Assembly (NCBI RefSeq): GCF_014841115.1
Contig: NZ_JACYTP010000002.1
Location: forward strand, 534,392 to 598,391
DNA: 64,000 nt
Direction: 5' to 3'
Source: Photobacterium arenosum
GTDB lineage: Bacteria; Pseudomonadota; Gammaproteobacteria; Enterobacterales; Vibrionaceae
How positions within the stretch are numbered: position 1 is the stretch's first letter; each line of letters starts with the position of its first letter. Of the stretch, positions 44,031 to 51,460 are shown piece after piece. Both the position numbers and the translations under genes were made by a program. The notes below the pieces were generated by a model that did not search any database, was not told the DNA's origin, and saw only the letters and a program-made list of their open reading frames with translations.

Positions 44031-44609
44031 ATGAACAGAGCAATCACGATGGAACAGACAAGGCTTGCCTTGCTGCAGCATGCCCGTACGCTGTTTGGTA
44101 CCGTTGGCTTTGCCGACACTGTTATGGATGAGCTGACTGGCCGAGCGGGCTTGACCCGTGGTGCGTTGTATCATCACTTCGGCAGTAAGAAAGGCCTGTT
44201 TCTTGCCGTGTACCAACAGCTGGATCAGGAGATGGATAACAGACTGCAGGCCATATCAGCCAGCGCCCCGGACAGCTGGAGCGCTTTTTCAGGGCGCTGT
44301 CATGCCTACCTGAAGATGGCGACTGAGCCGGATATTCAGCGGATTATGATCAGGGACGCGTCATCGGTGCTCGATAGCGAGCAGATCCAGGCTGTCCGTA
44401 TGAGCTGCATTGAAGCGATTGCCGGGTTACTGGCGCAATTAATCGAGGACAAAATCATCCCCGTCACCTCACCGGTTATGCTTGCCAGGCTGATCAACGG
44501 GGCATTGCTGGACACAGCACGTTATATCGCAGGCAGCGAAGACAGTGTGATGGCATTGAATGAAGCGGCACAATCGCTGGATCTCATGCTAAACGGCTTG
44601 AGGCGCTAA
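44031..44609 (+). CDS. TetR-family regulator of the adjacent MFS transporter
   Basis: A 192-residue TetR-family repressor with the N-terminal helix-turn-helix (about residues 10-55; TVMDELTGRAGLTRGALYHHFGSKKGLFLAVYQ) and a helical ligand-binding domain. It is divergent from the MFS transporter, and a perfect palindrome covers the promoter between them. The ligand is probably a substrate of the transporter. AGGGAC lies upstream of the ATG. Confidence 0.88.
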   Translation: MNRAITMEQTRLALLQHARTLFGTVGFADTVMDELTGRAGLTRGALYHHFGSKKGLFLAVYQQLDQEMDNRLQAISASAPDSWSAFSGRCHAYLKMATEPDIQRIMIRDASSVLDSEQIQAVRMSCIEAIAGLLAQLIEDKIIPVTSPVMLARLINGALLDTARYIAGSEDSVMALNEAAQSLDLMLNGLRR

Positions 44610-44627
44610 AGGAGTGTCTGTTGCCTG

Positions 44628-44658
44628 ATCCCGCTTTTCATCGGCTCAAAAGCGGGAT
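44628..44658. terminator. Hairpin after tetR
   Basis: ATCCCGCTTTT (44628-44638) pairs perfectly with AAAAGCGGGAT (44648-44658), an 11-bp stem with a 9-base loop, 19 bases after the tetR stop. It could act in both directions. Confidence 0.65.
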
Positions 44659-44738
44659 ACATGGCTTAGGGTCTGCAAACCTTGCAACAGATATTGCGCA
44701 GCAGATCACCGAGTGACGCTGTCACTTATGTCGTTAAT

Positions 44739-45446
44739 CTAGAGCCGGTCCAATTCGGCGGTATAAAGCACCCTGGTTGGCAGCCCTGACGGCGAGCCGC
44801 CCAGAGGTTCTTCACTGACCGCCAGCATCTGGATGTCCAACTGATCAAAGCGGGTGTTTTTCGCCAGTACCAGTTCGCCTTGTTTCGGTAACAGGCCAAG
44901 AGAAACCGGGTTCGGCTCATTGGTGGCCACCGCCCACAGCTCGTAATCTTTGTCGGCAAGTCCCTGGAACGAAGATCCGGCCCGGACAGTGATATCGCGC
45001 GGGTGGACTTCTATCAGCCAGTATGACGAGGCATCTTCCCCTTTAACGACAGCCACATGCTGGACAGGTCCGGGTGCCACGGGGATCTGGCTTTCCCGCC
45101 AGAGCAGCACGGCAAGTAAGAGCGATGCCGCTGTGGCGACACCAGTCAGCACAGGCCACAAACGGGACAACCCGCTTTTGATCACATGGCGGCTGGTTTC
45201 GTTGGCTGGTTTCTCATCGAAACCGAGTCGCTGGCTGATCGTTTGCCAGACCGCATCATTTGGCTCGACAGGGGTAATCTGACGGTTGATCTCGTTGAGA
45301 TGCTGTTCCCACTGCCAGGTTGCTTCCCGAATATGGGTTGATTGCATTATCAGGGTCTGAAAGCGTTGCCGGGCCGGACCGCGCAGTGTGCCCAGTACGT
45401 ACTCAGCGGCCAGCATATCGATCAATGTCTGGTTGTTATAGTTCAT
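44739..45446 (-). CDS. RskA-like membrane anti-sigma factor
   Basis: A 235-residue anti-sigma factor. The cytoplasmic N-terminal part (about 1-80; LAAEYVLGTLRGPARQRFQ, the signature of the anti-sigma-K domain) is followed by one membrane helix (about 90-110; VATAASLLLAVLLW) and a periplasmic RskA domain (YWLIEVHPRDITVRAG, DKDYELWAVA). Its ATG at 45446 overlaps the stop codon of the ECF sigma gene (ATGA), which is usual for a sigma/anti-sigma pair. No zinc HxxxCxxC motif is visible, so the domain is not the ZAS type. It presumably holds the sigma factor at the membrane until an unknown envelope signal is received. Confidence 0.88.
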   Translation of the reverse strand: MNYNNQTLIDMLAAEYVLGTLRGPARQRFQTLIMQSTHIREATWQWEQHLNEINRQITPVEPNDAVWQTISQRLGFDEKPANETSRHVIKSGLSRLWPVLTGVATAASLLLAVLLWRESQIPVAPGPVQHVAVVKGEDASSYWLIEVHPRDITVRAGSSFQGLADKDYELWAVATNEPNPVSLGLLPKQGELVLAKNTRFDQLDIQMLAVSEEPLGGSPSGLPTRVLYTAELDRL

Positions 45447-45976
45447 GGCGTCAGACACCTTTGTAGTTGTTGTAACCCGCGGCGAATCCAGCTTTTGATG
45501 GTTCCCAGCGGCTTGTCCAGATAGTGCACCACTTCCTGATGGCTCAGCCCGTTAAAGTAAGCCAGATGAATCGCCTGTTGGTGCTCCTGGGGCAGTTCAT
45601 CAATGCACTGGCTTAATTTATGTCCGGCATCCAGATCGGCAAACCTGTCATCGCTTTCTTCCAGTGGCGCGGGTTCAGCCGTTAAAGCGTCTTCTTTCCT
45701 GACTTTTTGGTAGCGCAGTATGTCGAGAGCCCGGTATCTGGCGATGCTGATCATCCAGGTCAGGACACTGCCTTTATGGTGCTGATAATCGGCCGCGTTA
45801 TGCCAGATTTTCACGTAAGCATCCTGTATCGCTTCTTCGGCCAGCGCCCGGTTACCCAGCATTTTCAGGCACACAGCCAGCAATTTGCCGCTGGTTTGCT
45901 GATACAGCCTGGTGAAGGCCTGCCTGTCGCCCAGTGCCGTGGCGCTGATGAGTTTAAGATGATCGTCCTGATCCAT
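45443..45976 (-). CDS. ECF-family RNA polymerase sigma factor
   Basis: A 177-residue extracytoplasmic-function sigma factor. Region 2 (about residues 20-90) includes AEEAIQDAYVKIWHNA and SVLTWMISIARYRALDILR. Region 4 (about 118-172) includes LPQEHQQAIHLAYFNGLSHQEV and LGTIKSWIRRGLQQLQ. AAGGAAAG precedes the ATG. The partner is the RskA-like anti-sigma factor overlapping its stop. Four genes of the same strand lie upstream, ending with HupE/UreJ 124 bases away. Their grouping suggests they are its regulon or its sensing system. Confidence 0.93.
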   Translation of the reverse strand: MDQDDHLKLISATALGDRQAFTRLYQQTSGKLLAVCLKMLGNRALAEEAIQDAYVKIWHNAADYQHHKGSVLTWMISIARYRALDILRYQKVRKEDALTAEPAPLEESDDRFADLDAGHKLSQCIDELPQEHQQAIHLAYFNGLSHQEVVHYLDKPLGTIKSWIRRGLQQLQRCLTP

Positions 45977-46004
45977 GTCTTTCCTTGTACTGTGATGAAG
46001 AAAT

Positions 46005-46040
46005 ACGTTAAGAAACTGATTTATCAGCTTGTTTCAACGT
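46005..46040. promoter_or_regulatory. Nested inverted repeat in the leader of the ECF sigma gene
   Basis: ACGTT and AACGT form the outer arms, GAAAC and GTTTC the next, and CTGAT-TT-ATCAG the centre. The structure lies 29-64 bases before the sigma-factor ATG. It may be an operator or a leader hairpin. I could not place a canonical ECF promoter here. Confidence 0.4.
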
Positions 46041-46100
46041 TAGCAGTCGTAATGACATTCGCCAGTGTGACAATGTCTGTTTGGTATATACACCACAAAA

Positions 46101-47213
46101 TCAAAAGCGTTCAATGGACCATTGCAATGCCATCAGGGCGATACAGGCTGACCCTAAGGGCATAAACCAGCGCTGATAGCGCCATTGATGCCTGACAAGC
46201 ATCAACACAGGTAAAGCAAGCAGCAGTATCGATAACTGTCCGAGTTCGACCCCTAGATTGAACGCCACGACCGCCAGTAAAGTATGGCTCGATGGCAGCC
46301 CCAACTCGCCCAGCACAGAGGCGAATCCCATGCCGTGCAGTAAACCAAACCCGAAGGTCACCCAGCCCAGTTTGGTGATCAGCGGGAAGATATTGTTCAG
46401 CGCGGCAAAAAGCACAGACAGAGCAATAATGAACTCCACCCAGCGGCTCGACGGCAGCCAGTTGAGTGCTGTGGCTGTCAGCGTGATAGAGTGCGCGAGG
46501 GTAAAGGCCGTGATAATCCAGGTGGTGCTGAGCAGTATAGACTTAGGGCTGTCGATACCTTTCCACTGTTGTTTATCGCGATACAGCACGCAGGTCAGGA
46601 GTAAGGCCAGCAGAAACAGGATATGGTCGGTACCGATCAGGATATGGACTATTCCCTGATACAGATATTCACGGGCCGTTTCGCCCATGGCAGAGGCTTG
46701 CATGTTGACCGCCAGTGAGCGGTTGCTGGTATCCAGTATTCTGTTGATGCTGTGCTCAGGCTGAGAAATATTCACGATCAGCTTATGGCCGGTATTGATG
46801 TCGAACATCGCCTGATAGGACAGGCTCAGTCCGGCAGCCGACGGACAATTGACCTCTAACGGCAGCCACAGGTAAGGCAGGTTGGCGTGTGATTCCAGCA
46901 TCATGTTGCTAGCGACTGTTATGTTGCAAGGACGTCCGCCCTGCTCGACGGTCAGTTGGCTCAGTAACTGTGTTTGTATTGCAGCCTGCTGGTTTGTGAT
47001 TTCACGCCAGGTCAGGTTGCCGTCCTGATTGGCGTCCAGAATCATCCCCTTATCAGCCATCAAAGGATACAGATCAGACAGTTGCAGTTGCCAGTTTCCG
47101 CTTAGCGTGGCGTTGTTATCTTGCTCCAGGGTCAGATACGCTGTGCTTAGCTGGTGTGCTTGTGCAGAGAATGCTGCCGCAAGCAGTGCAAAAATAATAA
47201 CGAGAGTTCGCAT
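46101..47213 (-). CDS. HupE/UreJ-family membrane protein with periplasmic N-terminal domain
   Basis: A 370-residue protein with a signal peptide (cut probably after SAQA), a periplasmic domain (about 20-185), and a C-terminal membrane part with about seven helices of the HupE/UreJ type (YLYQGIVHILIGTDHILFLLA, FTLAHSITLTATA, FGFGLLHGMGFASV, FNLGVELGQ). The conserved histidines of those helices suggest a metal permease. The periplasmic part has an EF-hand-like loop, DANQDGNLTWRE, that could bind calcium. HupE proteins are linked with nickel or cobalt uptake, but the metal here is unknown. GGAAGG precedes the ATG. It follows the TPR-like gene after 21 bases. Confidence 0.87.
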   Translation of the reverse strand: MRTLVIIFALLAAAFSAQAHQLSTAYLTLEQDNNATLSGNWQLQLSDLYPLMADKGMILDANQDGNLTWREITNQQAAIQTQLLSQLTVEQGGRPCNITVASNMMLESHANLPYLWLPLEVNCPSAAGLSLSYQAMFDINTGHKLIVNISQPEHSINRILDTSNRSLAVNMQASAMGETAREYLYQGIVHILIGTDHILFLLALLLTCVLYRDKQQWKGIDSPKSILLSTTWIITAFTLAHSITLTATALNWLPSSRWVEFIIALSVLFAALNNIFPLITKLGWVTFGFGLLHGMGFASVLGELGLPSSHTLLAVVAFNLGVELGQLSILLLALPVLMLVRHQWRYQRWFMPLGSACIALMALQWSIERF

Positions 47214-47234
47214 GGTAGCCCTTCCTTGATAGCG

Positions 47235-48287
47235 TTATACCTGCTGATTAAAAGCCTGTTCTGCGCGTAACAGCAATTGCCTGTCTGATAACAGCCGGTT
47301 TTGCTGCCAGTTGATTCTTGCCCAGAACAGCGCCCTGTCAGGGCGATCACCGAGTAGCAGGTAATAGCTCGCCAGTAATCCGGCATGGCTGGCATCCTGT
47401 CGTTGCTCGCGCAGGGTGATCCGGTTCAGACAGCGAACCTGCCAGTGCTGAAATGTCCCTGTCATCTGTTCTGCGAGGGCCAGTTTCAGCAGCAGGTTGT
47501 CATCAGTTGCCCCTGAACGGGAGGCAATGTCTGCCAGGGTGGTGAGTACGGCCTGGGGGTTATCCTGAGCCAGTTGAGCATCCGCCCATAAACTCAGGTA
47601 GCTGATGGGACGCTGACTGTCGGCAGGCAGGCTGAGGTGAGCCAGTGCTGCTTCCGGACGGTCAAGCGCCAGTGCCATACCGGCCAGGATCTGCATGAGC
47701 CAGACAGAGTCTTCCTGCTGTTGCGGAGGATAACGAGTGGCGATTGACTGAAGTTCACTGTAGCTCTGGACGCGCTTCTCCCGGGTTTTGGCTTGCTGGA
47801 AACTGTTGTCCAGTGCGCAGGCAGCCGCTACGAGCATCGAAGAGCGGCCAATAAGCTGCAGGCACGATTGTCTGGCTTGGCCGAATTTACCCTGGATGGT
47901 CTGCACGCTGGCCAGCAGCAATAATGCACTGGCATCATCGGGCTGCTGTTCCAGTAAACGCCTTAACGTCCGCTCTGCCCCTCTGAAATCATGCTGGTGC
48001 TGCTGAATTCTGGCCCAGAGGTAGAGCGCTTCCGGAGCGGAGTCAGCCGTCAGGTGCGGTTGTATCAGGGCATCGGCCAGGCTGAAACCATCAACAGTGC
48101 CGGACGGACGCTGCGCCTTGTCAATTAATGTGCGAATGTCTTCCAGCGTCGCTGACTTGACGGCCAGCTCCGGCACCACCAGCAAAGCGGCATCCTGATT
48201 GTCAGGCAGGTAAGGTTTGGCAAGCACCGAGACACTGCAAAATACGGCAATGCTGATCACCAGTGCGGGGAAAGGGTGTGTATTCAT
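47235..48287 (-). CDS. Exported TPR-like protein
   Basis: A 350-residue protein with a signal peptide (cut probably after SVLA) and a mostly helical body. Segments such as PEALYLWARIQQHQHDFRGAERTLRRLLEQQPDDASALLLLA fit tetratricopeptide repeats, and further degenerate repeats continue to the end (RPEAALAHLSL, RPDRALFWARINWQQN). It probably acts as a periplasmic scaffold. It lies between the cadherin-like lipoprotein and HupE/UreJ genes in one transcription unit. The specific family is not recognised. Confidence 0.8.
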   Translation of the reverse strand: MNTHPFPALVISIAVFCSVSVLAKPYLPDNQDAALLVVPELAVKSATLEDIRTLIDKAQRPSGTVDGFSLADALIQPHLTADSAPEALYLWARIQQHQHDFRGAERTLRRLLEQQPDDASALLLLASVQTIQGKFGQARQSCLQLIGRSSMLVAAACALDNSFQQAKTREKRVQSYSELQSIATRYPPQQQEDSVWLMQILAGMALALDRPEAALAHLSLPADSQRPISYLSLWADAQLAQDNPQAVLTTLADIASRSGATDDNLLLKLALAEQMTGTFQHWQVRCLNRITLREQRQDASHAGLLASYYLLLGDRPDRALFWARINWQQNRLLSDRQLLLRAEQAFNQQV

Positions 48288-48374
48288 GGGACAATTTCCT
48301 TAAAAAGTGGCCATCCCTGGCCGATCGAACACAGCACAAATGTGGCCTCTGGAGCAGGCCACAGCAGGTACGCG

Positions 48375-48881
48375 TTATTCCATCAGCAGGTCGTCATAAA
48401 AACTGGCACTGCTGACGTCATTGTTGACAGCCCGTCCGCGCAGGCTTTTCGGCGTACTGTTTGCCGGGGCGTTGAAGACCTCTCGGCTGAACGAGGCAAA
48501 ACTGACCTGAAGGACCTCAATAGTGACGGAGACCTGGGCACTGACCGGCTGGTTGTTTCCGTCGCTGACCGTGTAGCTAAACTGGTCATTACCTGTGACC
48601 CCGCTGGCTGGGGTGTAGGTGACGGTGCCATCGGGTGTGATGACGACTGAACCCAAAGCCGGCGCATTGCCAAGCGCAAAGCTAAGGGCGTCACCCTCTT
48701 TGTCTGTGGCCTTCAGCGAGTCGGTGACCGGGGTATCGGTTTGTGTTGTCAGGCTCAGGGCCATGGCTGCCGGGGCGGTATTTGTTCCCCCGGACGAATT
48801 CTGGCCGGAATCTGAACTGCCGTTACAGCCTGCCAGTATCAGCGCGGACAGCAGCAAGGTAGTGCGAATAGACCTAGTCAT
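48375..48881 (-). CDS. Lipoprotein with a cadherin-like/Ig-like domain
   Basis: A 168-residue lipoprotein: the lipobox LILAGC places the lipidated Cys at residue 19, followed by a Ser/Gly linker. One cadherin-like or VCBS-type beta domain (about 35-125) follows, with ATDKEGDALSFALGNAPALG, VITPDGTVTYTPASGVTGND and FSYTVSDGNN, all typical of that repeat. AAGGAG lies ahead of the ATG. It starts 11 bases after the DUF4331 stop, so the two are almost certainly co-translated. It may present or bind the DUF4331 protein at the envelope; that is inference. Confidence 0.85.
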   Translation of the reverse strand: MTRSIRTTLLLSALILAGCNGSSDSGQNSSGGTNTAPAAMALSLTTQTDTPVTDSLKATDKEGDALSFALGNAPALGSVVITPDGTVTYTPASGVTGNDQFSYTVSDGNNQPVSAQVSVTIEVLQVSFASFSREVFNAPANSTPKSLRGRAVNNDVSSASFYDDLLME

Positions 48882-48892
48882 TGTACTGCTCC

Positions 48893-50491
48893 TTACTCTG
48901 AAACCGTGTCAGTACCGGAACCGGAAAGAGGTGGCGCCAGGTAAGGGAAACTGTCATCCATCATGGTGGCATTGACCGGTGCGCCATCAGTAAAGGGGAC
49001 GTTGCCGACATTGGCATCTTCCGGTTGGCACAGACCAAGATCTGTATCCGTTCCGTTAACCGGGATGGGGTAACACAAACGGCCCATGACAACACGCAGT
49101 GCAATATCTACCACGTCATCTCCGGGTCTGCGGCCGTTAGGAAAACCCGCCAGATCGTCACCCGCAACACCGAAAGACGATTGCTGGGCAACAGGTTTGG
49201 CTGGAATGGCCGTGTTCAGGCGTAACATTTCTGAAGGTGTGACCGTTTTTAGCTGGTTAACGCCGGGAAAGCCGGTCAGGAATGCTGTGACCAGATCGGT
49301 ACGGGGAAAATGGGTGGGGGCCAGTGTGGCTAAGTTGGCGCCCAGAGTCGAGTTGACTGCATCTTTGAACAGAATGTTCAGCAGTTCCGGCAGGCTCGGG
49401 TGTGTCACATAAGTGGCAAACTGCGCGTCATCGGCAGGTTTGGCTGCCGAGAAGGTATCTTTGTCTTTCAGGCCGATAACCAGCTCATTGACCAGCGGGT
49501 TACCCAGTCTTGATACCTGTGTCAGCGCGCCGCCGTTGACTTCCGGCCGGGTGAAGGTGGCATTCGGATTCAGAATTCTGGCCTGTGGCAAGCTGGCGGT
49601 GGTCCAGGTGCCTATGGTGCCGTTGCCATCTCCGGTAATGCAGGCTTTGGGGACTTCAATTGCCAGTTCGGTGACATTTTTGAGCCTCAGATCGTCATTG
49701 TCGGCTGACTGGGTGATCCCGCCAGGAAAGCCGCCGCCATCGTCAGCACCGGGCGCACTGTCGCCCTCAACAGGCACATAGTTGACCAAGTCGAAGGTTT
49801 TACCCAGATTGACAACAAAGGGATCTTTGCGCTGACCGGCAAAGACTTTTCCCGTTGCGGCGCAGCCTGGCATCGTAAACTCATAGATGAACTGGTTGGC
49901 GTAATTGATATAGCCACTTTCGCTGCCAAAGGTTTTGGTGCCGATAAAATCCAGCGGCTTGTGAAATTCAGTCTGGCCTGTTGATACATTGGTCAGCTTG
50001 GTTGGCTGACCATTTTGCTGCGGGCCGCTGACCAGACTGAGTGTGTAGGTTTCATTGAAATTTGCCGCACTCTGATCGGCGTCACTGATACTGCCGACAA
50101 CTTTTAACGGCACCGCCACAGATTGGGTTTCTCCGCTGTTGCCGATAGTAAGAGAGACGCCTATGTTGTTGTTCGGCAGTGCATTTTTAAAATTGAACTG
50201 AAAAGTCAGATCTTCCACCGCATCGCCGTCGTTATCAATGTGAATGCTGTACACGGCGGCGGGATCCATGGCGAAGTAATTCGGGCCACCATAAGCATCT
50301 TGCAGCGGTATGTAGTTGGCGATCAGGGTGACGTAATCCTCCCGGCCGCTTTCATAACTGTTGAAGGCATAAAAGTCGGTGGAGTCCAGGGTGGGAAGCC
50401 GGGTAATGTTAGGTGCCTCCCGGTGGCTGGACGCAGAGGCGATGCCGGAAAGGCTCATAGCAATGACACTCACAACGAGTTTTGTATTCAT
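48893..50491 (-). CDS. DUF4331 family exported protein
   Basis: A 532-residue secreted or periplasmic protein. The signal peptide ends at SGIASA and the mature protein begins SSHREAPNITRLPTLDSTDFYAF, the hallmark of DUF4331. An aspartate-rich loop, HIDNDGDAVEDLTFQF, looks calcium-binding. A few cysteines lie far apart (PGCAATG, KACITG, LCYPIPVNG). The function of the family is not established. ATG 50491 has AAGGAT upstream; upstream in-frame codons to 50662 precede the signal peptide. It is the first gene of the six-gene cluster, and a candidate ECF promoter sits 35-63 bases upstream. Confidence 0.9.
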   Translation of the reverse strand: MNTKLVVSVIAMSLSGIASASSHREAPNITRLPTLDSTDFYAFNSYESGREDYVTLIANYIPLQDAYGGPNYFAMDPAAVYSIHIDNDGDAVEDLTFQFNFKNALPNNNIGVSLTIGNSGETQSVAVPLKVVGSISDADQSAANFNETYTLSLVSGPQQNGQPTKLTNVSTGQTEFHKPLDFIGTKTFGSESGYINYANQFIYEFTMPGCAATGKVFAGQRKDPFVVNLGKTFDLVNYVPVEGDSAPGADDGGGFPGGITQSADNDDLRLKNVTELAIEVPKACITGDGNGTIGTWTTASLPQARILNPNATFTRPEVNGGALTQVSRLGNPLVNELVIGLKDKDTFSAAKPADDAQFATYVTHPSLPELLNILFKDAVNSTLGANLATLAPTHFPRTDLVTAFLTGFPGVNQLKTVTPSEMLRLNTAIPAKPVAQQSSFGVAGDDLAGFPNGRRPGDDVVDIALRVVMGRLCYPIPVNGTDTDLGLCQPEDANVGNVPFTDGAPVNATMMDDSFPYLAPPLSGSGTDTVSE

Positions 50492-50525
50492 GACAGATCC
50501 TTTTTTGTTGTTGGTGGTCATTGAG

Positions 50526-50554
50526 TAAACGATTGGGGGCGGCAACTGGATGCA
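50526..50554 (-). promoter_or_regulatory. Candidate ECF-sigma promoter of the DUF4331 cluster
   Basis: On the minus strand TGCATCC (50554-50548), a 16-base spacer and CGTTTA (50531-50526) fit the usual form of ECF promoters: an ATCC-type -35 and a CGT-type -10. It leaves a leader of about 30 bases. Motif reading only; specificity for the ECF factor of this cluster is a guess. Confidence 0.4.
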
Positions 50555-50686
50555 AAAAATTTGCAGCGCTGCAGAAAACAGAGAAACCACCGGAGATATC
50601 AGGCAAATACCTTTGTCAGACTTTGATTCGCGGGTCAGTTCGACTAGTATGAGGCGTTGCATCGGTTGGAGGGATGAAATCAGGTT

Positions 50687-51298
50687 ATGTCACGTATTCG
50701 AGAAAAAAATCAGGAAGTTATTATCAAGTTTGCGGGCCGCTTGTTTGCGGAGCAGGGTTTCGCGGCAACCAAAGTGGCCGATATTGCCAAGCTGGCCGAC
50801 GTCCCTAAGCCGAACGTGTATTACTATTTCAAGACCAAAGAAAACCTCTATCGTGCAGTGCTGGAAAGTGTGACTCAGCCATTGCTGGAAGCCTCCAGCC
50901 CGATTGAGCAGCTGGATGATCCGGCTCAGGCACTCACCTCTTATATTCAGACCAAACTGCGGATTTCCCGTGATCACCCATTCGCCTCCAAAGTGTTCGC
51001 CAACGAAGTGATGTCGGGCGCACCTTATTTGCCGTCAGATATTGGCGATGAGCTGCTGGCCCAGTCAAGAATGATCATTACCAAGCTGGAACGCTGGATT
51101 GAGAAGGGGATGATGGCGCGGGTGTCGCCGCAGCATCTGATGTTTACTATCTGGGCATCGACCCAGACCTATGCCGATTTCAGCTGGCAGATTTGCAATG
51201 TACTGGAAAAAGAAGCACTGGATGATCAGGATTTTGCCGATGCTGCAGAATTTCTGACGCAACTTGTGATTCGCGGTTGTCAGATAAAATCAGCCTGA
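50687..51298 (+). CDS. RutR-like TetR-family regulator
   Basis: A 203-residue TetR-family protein with the helix-turn-helix VADIAKLADVPKPNVYYYFKTKENLYRAVLE (about residues 27-57). The ligand domain closely resembles RutR of E. coli: KLRISRDHPFASKVFANEVMSGAPYL and PQHLMFTIWASTQTYADF correspond to RutR segments. RutR senses uracil and thymine and controls purine and pyrimidine catabolism. Here it lies between the DUF4331 cluster and the purine-degradation genes and probably regulates the latter. No canonical RutR palindrome was found next to it. Confidence 0.8.
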   Translation: MSRIREKNQEVIIKFAGRLFAEQGFAATKVADIAKLADVPKPNVYYYFKTKENLYRAVLESVTQPLLEASSPIEQLDDPAQALTSYIQTKLRISRDHPFASKVFANEVMSGAPYLPSDIGDELLAQSRMIITKLERWIEKGMMARVSPQHLMFTIWASTQTYADFSWQICNVLEKEALDDQDFADAAEFLTQLVIRGCQIKSA

Positions 51299-51312
51299 TG
51301 CCGATAAACATC

Positions 51313-51371
51313 AAGTCGCCGAGACACTTGAAATCGCCAATACATTTGAAATCGCCGATACACTTTAAATC
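51313..51371. repeat. 18-bp tandem repeat, three units plus a partial
   Basis: Units at 51313-51330 (AAGTCGCCGAGACACTTG), 51331-51348 (AAATCGCCAATACATTTG) and 51349-51366 (AAATCGCCGATACACTTT), then AAATC. It lies between the regulator's stop and the terminator of the deaminase gene and is non-coding. Confidence 0.85.
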
Positions 51372-51373
51372 AA

Positions 51374-51417
51374 TAAAAAAGCGCTTCCGCCCAACGAGGT
51401 AAAGAGCGAAAGCGCTT
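51374..51417 (-). terminator. Terminator of the 8-oxoguanine deaminase gene
   Basis: On the minus strand AAGCGCTTTCGCTC pairs imperfectly with GGGCGGAAGCGCTT and is followed by TTTTATT, about 45 bases past the deaminase stop. Confidence 0.75.
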
Positions 51418-51460
51418 GGATGTTATTTATCCTGAACAAAGCGGTTGTGAGTGATTTCGT

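Noticed and set aside
45995..46165. Plus-strand small frame beginning MKKYVKKLIYQLVSTLAVVM
   Set aside because: It has a basic, hydrophobic start like a small membrane protein, but there is no ribosome site, it opposes the operon, and it runs into the 3' end of the HupE/UreJ gene.
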